A stretch of DNA of 64,000 nucleotides from Hexactinellida sp. DTS-2022 (taxonomy: Eukaryota; Porifera; Hexactinellida). Below, in pieces: positions 32,353 through 43,249 of this stretch; position 1 is the first letter of the stretch; every line of letters starts with the position of its first letter. The stretch is taken from the NCBI GenBank assembly GCA_028753945.1, contig JAPNXP010000012.1, forward strand, positions 5,602,501 through 5,666,500, in the 5' to 3' direction. A model generated the notes under the pieces. That model was not told the origin of the DNA and searched no databases. It saw only the letters and a program-made list of their open reading frames with translations. Both the position numbers and the translations under genes were made by a program.

Positions 32353-34056
32353 ATGGCAGAGAGGAACCCCCGAATCCCTCACTCCGTACAGTCTCTGCTG
32401 TACGTGGAGAGGGGAGGGAAGTACTGTGGGTACAAACTGGAGCTAATTAGTGATACAATAAGTTCTGATTGGGAAAATTTCCTGATTTGTTCAGAATGCA
32501 AGGGGATAAGTAGAAGCGCTAGACAAGTGGGAGCAAATACAGTTTGTGAAGTGTGTGTCATAGGAACAGCTGGCAATCTCGATGAGAGAGTTGAAAACAA
32601 AGTGAAATCTCTAAACTCAAAGTGTCCTTTAACAGAAAATGGCTGTAGCTGGTTAGGAGTGATAGGGGAGATTGAAGAACACATGCTCGTTTGTTCAAAA
32701 CTGGTGATACAATGTCATTTGGAATGTGGCATGGCATTTGAGAGAGAAAACACAGAAGAACACAACAAGGAAGTATGTCCACTGAGAATGAAAGAATGCC
32801 AATATTGCAGAATAGAAATACAAGTAAGGGAAGAGAACCATCACATAGGGGAGTGTACGAATCATCCAGACACAGAAATAGCATGCCCTTATAAGGAGTT
32901 AGGCTGTGACGCAATAGTCCTAAGGAAGAATAAAGACAGACACCTAACAGAGAATACGATTGGTCACCAGAAGCTAATGCTAGATCAATTGAGTCAGCTG
33001 AGAAATAGGAACCAACAGCTGGAACAACAACAGAATAATCTGAATGAAGAACAGAAAAATAAGAACAACCGACAGGAAAGAGTCAGCAAACAACAGGAAA
33101 GAGTCAACAAACAACAAAAAGATAGGATGGGGATAATTGAGGAATCAGCAACAAATAAAAAGGGGAAAGATAATCGTGCAAGGAAGGTGTGGGTCATAAT
33201 AGAACTGGTTCTAGCAGGAATAGCAGTTGTGTTGGCAGCTATAATAGGAATAGCTGTAGCTGCAAGCTTTGGTAATAGAATTCAATACAATTCAGAGCGA
33301 ATACAGGTTAATTCGAGGGAAACTAACTCCAATTTACAGAAAATACAGTCCAATTCAAGGGAAACAAACTCCAATTTAGAGAAAATACAGGTCAATTCAA
33401 GGGAAACAAACTCCAATTTAGAGAAAATAAAGTCCAATTTAAGGGAAACAAACTCCAATTTAGAGCAAATACAGGTCAATTCAAGGGAAACAAACTCCAA
33501 TTTACAGAAAATACAGGTCAATTCACAACAAACAAACTCCAATTTAGAGAAAATACAGGTCAATTCAAGGGAAACAAACTCCAATTTACAGAAAACATTT
33601 GCCAATTCAAGGGAAATAAATTCCAACTTAGAGCAAATACAGTCTTTAAAAGAACGCACAAGTCACATTAGTCAATACATATCAGAAAGAGGAAAGGTTC
33701 TACCGGGAATAGAATGGATACATGGCTTGGAAGAGAGAGTTAATATCTACGGACCAAGCTTTTATCTGGAACGGTGCAACCTGAGACTCACAGCAGTCTT
33801 ATTTAGAAGTGGTCGTATAAATTACTATATACAAAGATTGAATGGAAAGTATGATAACTCAATCAGTAGCTGCATCATAACATATATCTATTTTACATAT
33901 GGGTCCGCTGATGAAATTCAGCCCATAAACGACGATTCAAGTGCTGAAAATAGAACCCTTACAGTTGGATTTACTTCCTATTTTCGTCATGTATACATGG
34001 GATCATGGAGAAAAGAAGCAATAATAAGAGCCTATTTTGACGTTGAAGTGAATTGA
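32353..34056 (+). CDS. TRAF-type zinc-finger membrane protein, array gene 3 (8 stalk repeats)
   Basis: 567 residues, the longest intact member. The segment after CEVCV is IGTAGNLDERVENK instead of TVRDRYVDEKVENK, a swap shared with genes 6 and 7, suggesting gene conversion. The stalk at 33296-33631 has eight 42-bp units, mostly of the type QVNSRETNSNLEKI. In the C-terminal domain the strand after FYLERCNLRL is unique (TAVLFRSGRINYYIQ), so this part varies more than the fingers do. Confidence 0.8.
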   Translation: MAERNPRIPHSVQSLLYVERGGKYCGYKLELISDTISSDWENFLICSECKGISRSARQVGANTVCEVCVIGTAGNLDERVENKVKSLNSKCPLTENGCSWLGVIGEIEEHMLVCSKLVIQCHLECGMAFERENTEEHNKEVCPLRMKECQYCRIEIQVREENHHIGECTNHPDTEIACPYKELGCDAIVLRKNKDRHLTENTIGHQKLMLDQLSQLRNRNQQLEQQQNNLNEEQKNKNNRQERVSKQQERVNKQQKDRMGIIEESATNKKGKDNRARKVWVIIELVLAGIAVVLAAIIGIAVAASFGNRIQYNSERIQVNSRETNSNLQKIQSNSRETNSNLEKIQVNSRETNSNLEKIKSNLRETNSNLEQIQVNSRETNSNLQKIQVNSQQTNSNLEKIQVNSRETNSNLQKTFANSREINSNLEQIQSLKERTSHISQYISERGKVLPGIEWIHGLEERVNIYGPSFYLERCNLRLTAVLFRSGRINYYIQRLNGKYDNSISSCIITYIYFTYGSADEIQPINDDSSAENRTLTVGFTSYFRHVYMGSWRKEAIIRAYFDVEVN

Positions 34057-34513
34057 TTTTGTTTATATAAATAAGTTAGCTGTAATTAACTCATTAGTAT
34101 AGGGCCTTGTTTTGTGTGTATGAGTTAATAATTAAATAAATAAACATGTTTAAGGGTCTAGGGGTTTATAACTTATAATGGTTGTTACAACAATAATACA
34201 CGAGTATAGATGGGCAAGCCTGTTACATATAAGTTCAAACCCTTGGTATATTAATATGTCTACAGTAAACCCTCGCTAATCCGAACAGGAGATCCCAAAA
34301 TAATTTTCGCAAAAATATGTCTCAGACAAGTATTTTAGGTAGGAAGCTATATGTTTAGTTTGGATTTAAAGGTTTGGAGAAGTTTGGTTCGGATTATCGG
34401 GGTCTCATTTACATGTGCATATAGAAAATGTATTACTTCACTAATCGGAACAGAATTTTTTGAATCGGAACACCTTTGTTCTGTATAAGGTTATTTTATC
34501 GTTACATAAATAA

Positions 34514-34640
34514 AAAAATCCAAAATTGCAGCCTGTGCCGACGCATGTTCCTTTGGTGGCACTATATTTTGGTGGTGGTCTATTGATAGTGCCTCCAATG
34601 GAACATACTGTCGACACAGGCTGCAATTTTGGATATTTTT
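34514..34640. mobile_element. Palindromic element, family R
   Basis: Nearly identical to the copy at 28088, in the same position relative to the preceding gene. The palindrome repeat at 34693-34790 follows. Confidence 0.65.
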
Positions 34641-35234
34641 CGCCATGTCGATGAACGTCACATGGTGTTTACACCCATTTATCAATTTGTATAAAACTCT
34701 ATTCTGTGGAGGATCTACGGACAAATAATAACCAAAGCACTAAGATTAGAACAGGCCACTATACTATAGTATAGTCGGCACAGTAATAATTACAATACGT
34801 ATAACTGTGTACTATATATACAAAGTCCTGTGGTCATAAAAGTTAATTATCTATAACAAGTGTTCTCAGTGTAAAGAGACGTGTTATAGCGAGATATGGG
34901 AACATAAAGAATAGCTGTATATATGTTAATGTATAATTGAAATAGGAAGGCAGTGTACCCCAGGGATGATAAAGGGCTGTTAAGTAGAGCGCCATAATAG
35001 GAACCACAGATATGTGAATGGGTTTCAGAGGGCGCCTACCTAATTAGAGGCTCCCAAGTAAGTTCATGCAGAGCAATATGAATAGATAAATAGACACATG
35101 GAAATACTGACAACTAATACATATTCTAGTCAATAGTCCGCTTAGTGTACTGTGTAATATAGATACCAAAAGTAGAATATGAGCAACTTGGGAGCCAAGG
35201 TACGTAATAAACATCTTCATAGTGATGATGTGAC

Positions 35235-35688
35235 GAAAAATCTAAAATAACAGCTGTGCCGACAGCGTTTCTTTTGGAGGCACTAACAATCAAACCACCA
35301 CCAAAATATAGTGCCTCTAAAGCATTGGTTCCCAAACTTTTTGAAAAGAATGGCATTTTGGTCCCCATATTCATTTGGGAACGTCTTGCGGTCCCCCATG
35401 AAATAATATACAAAAAATGCTAAGCTAGTAATTTAAATACTTTGGAAAAAACTAATAAATTATGACAGAAAAAAGCGAAAGGATGGTTATACTACATATT
35501 AAACCTGTATTACTAAAAAGTTTTGCTTACAAGAAATGATTATTAATACAAAATTTGCCAAATATCTCACTATAAAATATGTTCTAATAATATCTCGCGG
35601 TCCTACAAAAAGTGCCTCGCGGACCCCAGTTTGGGAACCCCTGCTCTAAAGGAACATACTGTCGGCACAGCTGATATTTCAGATTTTA
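35235..35688. mobile_element. Palindromic element, family R variant, interrupted
   Basis: The two halves (35235-35322 and 35644-35688) are separated by the hAT MITE described next. Confidence 0.65.
35323..35643. mobile_element. hAT MITE with 8-bp target duplication
   Basis: Ends CATTGGTTCCCAAAC and GTTTGGGAACCCCTG are inverted. CTCTAAAG flanks both sides (35315-35322 and 35644-35651), the 8-bp duplication of hAT elements. Its right half, with the same right flank, is also present before gene 7 (46058-46207). Confidence 0.8.
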
Positions 35689-35789
35689 ATATATGCGAGG
35701 ACTTCGGTCTCGGTCGCTTGGCGACGGATCGGTGCTACACACCTCAAGTATTTTGGGAGCCAAGGTATGTCAACTAATTAATTAATGCT

Positions 35790-36085
35790 ATTAACTAATT
35801 AGCCCAAGAATTACCTTCTGAGTAATAAATTGTTTGATTAATTCGCTGCATTACTCTCATGAATATGTAATGTATTATGCAGAGATATAGGTCAGTAAAT
35901 CGTGTAATATATAGAAAATTCATAATTGTTATCTGGTAATATGTAAGTTACTTAAAATAGAAAGTATAAGGTTACACTTGTGGGAGAATACAACTGGTAC
36001 AGTCAGTATAAGGCACTCAGCTTATGCATACAGGGCATTGAGAAGTTATCACAGTTAACCAGATTCAAGAAACAACTAACAACTA
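35790..36085 (+). promoter_or_regulatory. Conserved 5' flank and leader of array gene 4
   Basis: Mini-ORF at 36024-36041; TATAAGG at about 35965. Confidence 0.45.
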
Positions 36086-37534
36086 ATGGCAGAGAGGAAC
36101 CCCCGAATCGCTCACTCCGTACAGTCTCTGCTGTACGTGGAGAGGAGAGGGAAGTACTGTGGGTACAAACTGGAGCTAATTAGTGATACAATAAGTTCTG
36201 ATTTGAAAGAATTCCTGATTTGTTCAGAATGCAAGGGGATAAGCAGAAGCGCTAGACAAGTGGGAGCAAATACAGTTTGTGAAGTGTGCGTCACTGTTAG
36301 AGATAGATACGTTGATGAGAAAGTTGAAAATAAAGTGAAATCTCTAAACTCAAAGTGTCCTTTAACAGAAAATGGCTGTAGCTGGTTAGGAGTGATAGGG
36401 GAGATTGAAGAACACATGCTCGTTTGTTCAAAACTGGTGATACAATGTGAGCTGGAATGTGGCATGGCATTTGAGAGAGAAAACACAGAAGAGCACAACA
36501 AAGAGGAATGTCCACTGAGAATCATAGAGTGCCAATATTGCAAACAGCAAGTACAAGTAAATAAAGAGAACCATCACATAGGGGAGTGTACGAATCATCC
36601 AGACACATTAATAGCATGCCCTTATATGGAGTTAGGCTGTGACGCAATAGTCCTAAGGAAGAATAAGGACATACACCTAGCAGAGAATACGATTGGCCAC
36701 CAGAAGTTAATGCTAGATCAATTGAGTCAGCTGAGAAATAGGAACCAACAGCTGGAACAACAACAGAATAATCTGAATGAAGAGCAGAGGAATAAATACA
36801 TGCTACAGGAAATGGTGAGCAATCAACAAAAAATAGTCAACAAACAACACACAGATAGGATTGGGACAATTGAGGCATCAGCAATAAATAAAGCAAAAAA
36901 ATACAGAGTAGATGGTGAGAAAGATAAACGTACAAGGAAGGTGTGGGTCATAATAGAACTGGTTCTAGCAGGAATAGCAGTTGTGCTGGCAGCTGTAATA
37001 GGAATATCAGTGGCTGCAAGCTTTGCTAATGGAATTCAATACAACTCAGAGCAAATACAAGCCAATTCAAGGGAAACAAACTCCAATTTAGAGAAAATAC
37101 AGGCCAATTCAAGGGAAACAAACTCCAATTTACAGAAAATACAGGCCAATTCAAGGGAAACAAACTCCAATTTACAGAAAATACAGGCCAATTCACAGCA
37201 AACAAACTCCAATTTGCAGAAAATACAGGCCAATTCAAGGGAAACAAACTCCAATTTAGAGAAAATACAGGCCAATTCAAGGGAAACAAACTCCAATTTA
37301 CAGAAAATACAGGCCAATTCACAGCAAACAAACTCCAATTTGCAGAAAATACAGGCCAATTTAAGGGAAACAAACTCCAATTCAGAGCAAATACAGTCCA
37401 ATTCAAGGAAAACAAACTCTAATTTACTGAAAATACAGTCCAATTTAAGGGAAACAAACTCCTATTCAGAGCAAATAGAGGCCAATTCAAGGGAAACAAA
37501 CTCCAACTTAGAGCAAATACAGGCCATAAAATAA
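36086..37534 (+). CDS. TRAF-type zinc-finger membrane protein, array gene 4 (11 stalk repeats, early stop)
   Basis: 482 codons to a TAA at 37532. Other members have GAA at this codon (AIKEST in gene 2), so one G-to-T change ends the protein just after the stalk. The finger region is intact, with a longer pre-membrane segment KAKKYRVDGEKDKR shared with gene 5. The stalk at 37049-37510 is the longest of the array, eleven units, including an internally duplicated block of about four units. As read, the product would be an anchored protein with fingers and stalk but no C-terminal domain. Either a pseudogene, a truncated isoform, or a readthrough case. Confidence 0.7.
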   Translation: MAERNPRIAHSVQSLLYVERRGKYCGYKLELISDTISSDLKEFLICSECKGISRSARQVGANTVCEVCVTVRDRYVDEKVENKVKSLNSKCPLTENGCSWLGVIGEIEEHMLVCSKLVIQCELECGMAFERENTEEHNKEECPLRIIECQYCKQQVQVNKENHHIGECTNHPDTLIACPYMELGCDAIVLRKNKDIHLAENTIGHQKLMLDQLSQLRNRNQQLEQQQNNLNEEQRNKYMLQEMVSNQQKIVNKQHTDRIGTIEASAINKAKKYRVDGEKDKRTRKVWVIIELVLAGIAVVLAAVIGISVAASFANGIQYNSEQIQANSRETNSNLEKIQANSRETNSNLQKIQANSRETNSNLQKIQANSQQTNSNLQKIQANSRETNSNLEKIQANSRETNSNLQKIQANSQQTNSNLQKIQANLRETNSNSEQIQSNSRKTNSNLLKIQSNLRETNSYSEQIEANSRETNSNLEQIQAIK

Positions 37535-37945
37535 AGCACAAGTCACATCAGTGAATACAAATCAGAAAGAGGAAAGGTTCTACCGGGAATAGAATGGATA
37601 CATGGCTTTGAGGAGACAGGTTCTATCTACGGACCCAGTTTCTATCTGAAACGGTGCAACCTGAGACTCAAAGCAGACGTAGATAGAAGTGGTGTTGCAT
37701 ATTATGCACGTTACTATATAGAAAGATTGAATGGGAAGTATGAGAACTCAATCAATAGCTGCACCATAACATATATCTATTATACATATGGGTACACTGA
37801 TGAAATTGAACCTATAGACGACTATTCAAGTGCTACGAAGCGAACCCTTACAGTTGGCGACAATTCCTATATTCGTAATATATACTGGAGTTTATCGAGT
37901 AGGGAAGTAATAATAAGAGTCTATTTCGACGCTGAAGTGGATTGA
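37535..37945 (+). pseudogene. In-frame remainder of array gene 4 after the stop
   Basis: The same frame stays open for 136 codons to the normal end DAEVD. It retains GIEWIHGFEETG, FYLKRCNLRL and YYIERLNGKYENSI. A four-residue insertion (YYAR) lies before YYIERL. Absence of further damage means the stop is recent or tolerated. Confidence 0.65.
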
Positions 37946-38410
37946 TTTTATTAATATAAATAAGTTAGCTGTAGTTAATTAACATCATTGTATAGGCCCC
38001 TGATTAGTGTGTAAGTTGATAATAAAATAAATAAAACATGTCAAAGGGTCTAGGGATATACATCATATAATGGTTGTTACAACAATTACACACTAGTATA
38101 GATGAAGCAAGCCTGTTACATATAAGTTCAAACCTTTTTGGTATATTAATATGCATACAGTAAACCCTCGCAAATCCGAACGGGAGATCCCAAAATATTT
38201 TTTGAAAAAATAACTCTAAGACAAGTATTTTAGGTAGGATACTATATGTTTTGTTTGAATTAAAAAGGTTTGGACAAGTTTGGTACGGATTATCGCGGTC
38301 TCATTTACATGTGCATATAGAAAATGTATTACTTCACTAATCGGAACAGAATTTTTTGAATCGGAACACCTTTGTTCTGTATATGGTTATTTTATCGTTA
38401 CATAAATAAA

Positions 38411-38535
38411 TAAATCAAAATTGCAGCCTGTGCCGACGCATGTTCCTTTGATGGCACTATATTTTGGTGGTGGTCTATTGATAGTGCCTACAATGGAACA
38501 TGCTGTCGACACAGGCTGCAATTTTGGATATTTTT
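38411..38535. mobile_element. Palindromic element, family R
   Basis: Same placement after gene 4 as the copies after genes 1 and 3; one arm is slightly shortened. Confidence 0.6.
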
Positions 38536-38986
38536 CGCCATGTCATGAACGTCACATGGTGTTTACACCCATTTATCAATTTGTATAAAACTCTATTCTG
38601 TGGAGGATCTACGGACCAATAATAACCAAAGCACTAAGATTAGAACAGGCCACGATACTATAGTATAGTCGGCACAGTAATAATTACAATACGTATAACT
38701 GTGTACTATATATACAAAGTCCTGTGGTCAATGGTCATAAAAGTTAATTATCTACAACAAGTGTTCTCTGTGTAAAGAGACATGTTATAGCGAGATATGG
38801 GAACATAAAGAATAGCTGTATATATGTTAATGTATCATTGAAATAGGAAGGTAGTGTACCCCAGGGATGATAAAGGGGCTGTTAAATAGAGCGCCATAAT
38901 TGGAACCACAGATATTAATGGGCTTCAGAGGACGCCTACCTAATTAGAGGCTCCCAAGTAAGATCATGACAGAGCAACATAAGTAC

Positions 38987-39130
38987 AGTAGAACCTCGCT
39001 AATAGGAACACCAACGGACAGTAAATCTGTTCGCTTTATCCGGAGTTCATGTTAACCGGAATAATACCCATTGAATAACCATTGTACCTAATTTAGTGGA
39101 TCTATTTGTTCGTCTTATCCGGAAAATAGA
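38987..39130. mobile_element. Partial P2 MITE
   Basis: Only the left end CAGTAGAACCTCGCTAATAG is clear; the right side fades at TCTTATCCGGAAAATAG. Confidence 0.5.
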
Positions 39131-39198
39131 CACATGGAACTACTGACAACTAATACATATTCTAATTAGTCCGCTTAGTGTACAGTGTAATATATGCA

Positions 39199-39373
39199 CA
39201 GTGCAACCTCGATTATCCGGGCCCATTGGGACCGAACGAAAATGTCCGTATAAGCTAAAGTCCGGATAATCGAGGTGATTTAATATATAATAGTATAGGA
39301 TTGGGATTTGTAGCCATGTCCGGATAATCGAAGAGTCCGGATAATCAAACTCCGGATAATCGAGGTTGCACTG
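39199..39373. mobile_element. pogo-like MITE 140 bp before array gene 5
   Basis: Long exact inverted ends CAGTGCAACCTCGATTATCC and complement, with extra GTCCGGATAATC copies inside. It stands where the other genes have the upstream conserved flank; only about 110 bp of leader (mini-ORF 39453-39470) remains before gene 5. Confidence 0.7.
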
Positions 39374-39514
39374 TATGTATAAGTAATAGAACGTATAAGG
39401 TTACACTTGTGGGAGAATACAACTGGTACAGTCAGTATAAGGCACTCAGCTTATGCATACAGGGCATTGAGAAGTTATCACAGTTAACCAGATTCAAGAA
39501 ACAACTAACAACTA

Positions 39515-41134
39515 ATGGCAGAGAGGAACCCCCGAATCCCTCACTCCGTACAGTCTCTGCTGTGCGTGGAGAGGGGAGGGAAGTACTGTGGGTACAAACT
39601 GGAGCTAATTAGTGATACAATAAGTTCTGATTGGGAAAATTTCCTGATTTGTTCAGAATGCAAGGGGATAAGTAGAAGCGCTAGACAAGTGGGAGCAAAT
39701 ACATTTTGTGAAGTGTGCGTCACTGTTAGAGAAAGATACGTCGACGTTAGAGTTGAAAATAAAGTGAAATCTCTAAACTCAAAATGTCCTTTAATAGAAA
39801 ATGACTGTAACTGGTTAGGAGTGATAGGGGAGATTGAAGAACACATGCTTGTTTGTTCAAAACTGGTGATACAATGTGAGCTGGAATGTGGCATGGCATT
39901 TGAGAGAGAAAACACAGAAGAACACAACAAAGAGGAATGTCCACTGAGAATTATAGAGTGCCAATATTGCAGAATAGAAATACAAGTAAATAAAGAGAAC
40001 TATCACATAGGGGAGTGTACGAATCATCCTGATACAGAAATAGCATGCCCTTATAAGGAGTTAGGTTGTGACGAAATAGTCCTAAGGATGAATAAGGACA
40101 TACACCTAGCAGAGAATACGATTGGTCACCAGAAGCTAATGCTAGATCAATTGAATCAGCTGAGAAATAGGAACCAACAGCTGGAACAACAACAGAATAA
40201 CCTGAATGAAGAGCAGAAAAATAAGAACCACCGACAGGAAAGAATCAACAATCAACACAAAGATAGGATGGGGACAATTGAGGCATCAGCAATAAATAAA
40301 GCAAAAAAATACAGAGCAGATGATGAGAAAGATAAACGTACAAGGAAGGTGTGGGTCATAATAGAACTGGTTCTAGCAGGAATAGCAGTTGTGCTGGCAG
40401 CTATTATAGGAATATCTGTAGCTGCAAGCTTTGCAAATGGAATTCAATACAACTTAGAGCAAATAGAGGCCAATTCACAGCAAACAAACTCCAATTCAGA
40501 GAAAATAGTGGCCAATTCAAGGGAAACAAACTCCAATTTACAGAAAATACAGACCAATTCAAGGGAAACAAACTCCAATTTACAGAAAATACAGACCAAT
40601 TCAAGGGAAACAAACTCCAATTTACAGAAAATACAGACCAATTCAAGGGAAACAAACTCCAATTCAGAGCAAATACAGTCCAAATCAAGGGAAATAAACT
40701 CCAACTTAGAGCAAATACAGTCTTTAAAAGAAAGCACAAGTCACATCAGTGAATACATATCAGAAAGAGGAAAGGTTCTACCGGGAATAGAATGGATACA
40801 TAGCTTTGAAGAGACAGGTTATATCAACGGGCCCAGCTTCTATCTGAAACAGTGCAACCTGAGACTCAGAGCAAACGTATATAGCAATGGTGCTGCATAT
40901 TACTATATACAAAGATTGAATGGAAAGTATGATAACTCAATCAGTAGCTGCACCATAACATATATCTACTATACATATGGGTACGCTGATGAAATTGAAC
41001 CTATAAACGACTATTCAAGTGCTACGAATAGAAGCCTTACAGTTGGCGGCAGTTCCTATTTTCGTTATATATACTGGAGTACATCGAGTAGAGAAGAAAT
41101 AATAAGAGCCTATTTCGACGCTGAAGTGGATTGA
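39515..41134 (+). CDS. TRAF-type zinc-finger membrane protein, array gene 5 (6 stalk repeats)
   Basis: 539 residues, intact. Differences: LLCVERGG instead of LLYVERGG, an extra Cys; WENFLICSEC shared with gene 3; KAKKYRADDEKDKR before the membrane helix, shared with gene 4. The stalk at 40457-40708 has six units, four being almost identical QTNSRETNSNLQKI repeats. The C-terminal domain is complete and ends FDAEVD. The mosaic of features shared with different neighbours points to conversion between copies. Confidence 0.8.
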   Translation: MAERNPRIPHSVQSLLCVERGGKYCGYKLELISDTISSDWENFLICSECKGISRSARQVGANTFCEVCVTVRERYVDVRVENKVKSLNSKCPLIENDCNWLGVIGEIEEHMLVCSKLVIQCELECGMAFERENTEEHNKEECPLRIIECQYCRIEIQVNKENYHIGECTNHPDTEIACPYKELGCDEIVLRMNKDIHLAENTIGHQKLMLDQLNQLRNRNQQLEQQQNNLNEEQKNKNHRQERINNQHKDRMGTIEASAINKAKKYRADDEKDKRTRKVWVIIELVLAGIAVVLAAIIGISVAASFANGIQYNLEQIEANSQQTNSNSEKIVANSRETNSNLQKIQTNSRETNSNLQKIQTNSRETNSNLQKIQTNSRETNSNSEQIQSKSREINSNLEQIQSLKESTSHISEYISERGKVLPGIEWIHSFEETGYINGPSFYLKQCNLRLRANVYSNGAAYYYIQRLNGKYDNSISSCTITYIYYTYGYADEIEPINDYSSATNRSLTVGGSSYFRYIYWSTSSREEIIRAYFDAEVD

Positions 41135-41895
41135 TTTTGTTTGTATAAATAAGTTAGCTGTAGTTAACATGATTAGTATAGGACCCTGATTTGTGTGTAA
41201 ATAAATAAAACATGTTAAACGGTCTAGGACTCTAGGGGTACCAAAAGAATAGCAATGGTTGTTAGTACGTACAACAATAACACACTAGTATAGATGAAGC
41301 AAGCCTGTTACATATAAGTTCAAACCTTTGGTATATTAATATGTCTACAATAAACCCTCGCTAATCCGAACAGGAGATCCCAAAATATTTTTCGCAAAAA
41401 TATGTCTCAGACAAGTATTTTAGGTAGGATGCTATATGTTTAGTTTGGATTTAAAAGGTCTGGAGAAGTTTGGTTCGGATTATCGGGGACTCATTTACAT
41501 ATGAATATAGAAAATGTATTATTTTACTAATCGGAACAGAATTTTTTGAATCGGAACACCTTTGTTCTGTATAAGGTTATTTTGTCGTTACATAAATAAT
41601 AATTACAATACGTATAACTGTGTACTGTATATACAAAGTCCTGTGGGCATAAAAGTTAATTATCTATAACAAGTGTTCTCTGTGTAGAGACGTGTTATAG
41701 CGAGATACGGGAACATAAAGAATAGCTGTATACATGTTGACGTATAATTGAAATAGGAAGGTAGTGTACCCCAGGGATGATAAAGGGGCTGTTAAGTAGA
41801 GCGCCATAATTGGAACCAAAGATATATGAATGGGTTTCAGAGGGCGCCTACCAAATTAGAGGCTCCCAGGTAAGTTCATGCAGAGCAATATAAGT

Positions 41896-41960
41896 ACAGT
41901 AGAACCTCGTTAATACGAATACTAACCGACGGTGAATCTGTTCGCTTTACCCGGAAATCG
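41896..41960. mobile_element. Partial P2 MITE
   Basis: Left end CAGTAGAACCTCGTTAATAC; same location relative to gene 5 as the copy at 38987 relative to gene 4. The rest of 41135-43249 is array-type flank, including 41635-41890 (GGGCGCCTACC block). Confidence 0.5.
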
Positions 41961-42737
41961 TGTTAACCGGACATGATCGAATTACTCTAGGTGCATAATT
42001 TCAAATCAATACGATTATATTCTACTGAGATACAGCACATTCCCATTTGAGCCACATGTGTCACAAGTGGCACGTGGCAGAGACACTTATGCCACTTCAT
42101 GGATATTGGCTAAAATGACTTGAAATCACAATATTTTTAAATTATAGCGATAGTAAGATATCTATAGTCATTTCAGAGTAGTTTAAACAGCCCTTAATAA
42201 GTTACCAAACGACTATTGTGTCTGCATTAAAATTCAATTGTTCAAATACTTTTGGCTGGTTAGTGTACTTAGTCAAGGAAGCGATTGAGTAAATTGACAA
42301 TAGAAGCTTATCTAAGAACATGCCATTAACAGGAAGTGTACCCAAGTATGTAATGTCGCCCTTAACATAGGAAACCCATTATACCATCGCTAGTATAATA
42401 TGCTAGCTAATATATAATCTTAGTTACAAGTGTAACAATAGTAGGGTGAAGAGTTGGTAAGTTTGTTAAAAGGTTGTCAAGAGGTCTGTCAACCGGAATA
42501 ACAATTCTAGTTGTCAGAGTAATGTATAATACGAGCCCTTCGGTCTCTTTGTTCGTTCGTGTTAGACACAATCCAACACAATTAACGTCCGCTTACCCCA
42601 CCTCCTCACTCCCCTAAAATTAGTCTCAGAAGTTCTACCTATAACTTATAAGTTAAAAGTAGTCAATTCAGTTAAGCACGTGCTACTTGGGAGCCAAGGT
42701 ACGTCAATAAACATCTTTATAGTGATGATGATGTAAC

Positions 42738-42862
42738 GAAAAATCTAAAATAACAGCTGTGCCGACAGCATTTCTTTTGGAGGCACTACCAATCAAACCA
42801 CCACCAAAATATAGTGCCTCTAAAGAAACATACTGTCGGCACAGCTGTAATTTCAGATTTTT
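42738..42862. mobile_element. Palindromic element, family R variant
   Basis: Uninterrupted; CTCTAAAG is present once at the position where the hAT element is inserted in the copy at 35235, so this is the empty site. Confidence 0.65.
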
Positions 42863-42939
42863 AATATATATAGTTTTGCGACGGATCGGTGCTACACACC
42901 TCAAGTACTTTGGAGCCAAGGTATGTCAACTAATTATTT

Positions 42940-43249
42940 AATGCTATTTATTAATTAGCCCAAGATTTACCTTCTGAGTAATAAATTGTTTGATTAATTC
43001 GCTGCATTACTCTCATCAATATGTAATATATTATGCAGAGATATAGGTCAGTAATCGTGTAATATATAGATAGAGATATAATTCATAATTGATATCTGGT
43101 AATATGTAAGTATACTTAAAATAGAAAGTATAAGGTTACACTTGTGGGAGAATACAACTGGTACAGTCAGTATAAGGCACTCAGATTATGCATACAGGGC
43201 ATTGAGAAGTTATCACAGTTAACCAGATTCAAGAAACAACTAACAACTA
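42940..43249 (+). promoter_or_regulatory. Conserved 5' flank and leader of array gene 6
   Basis: Mini-ORF at 43188-43205; TATAAGG at about 43128. Confidence 0.45.

Noticed and set aside
30269-37510. Regularly spaced repeats that might suggest a CRISPR array
   Set aside because: The units are contiguous, in frame and without spacers, inside an animal gene.
30246-40752. Long open frames on both strands across the stalk repeats (strings such as LNWSLFPLNW and CKLEFVSLEL)
   Set aside because: The 42-bp repeat lacks stops in several frames, so antisense frames stay open by periodicity. They have no independent start context or conservation.
28010-42941. Several 60-95-codon frames containing LYFGGGL or SIGGTINRPPPKYSA
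   Set aside because: They are translations of the palindromic R elements, appearing on both strands wherever R occurs.
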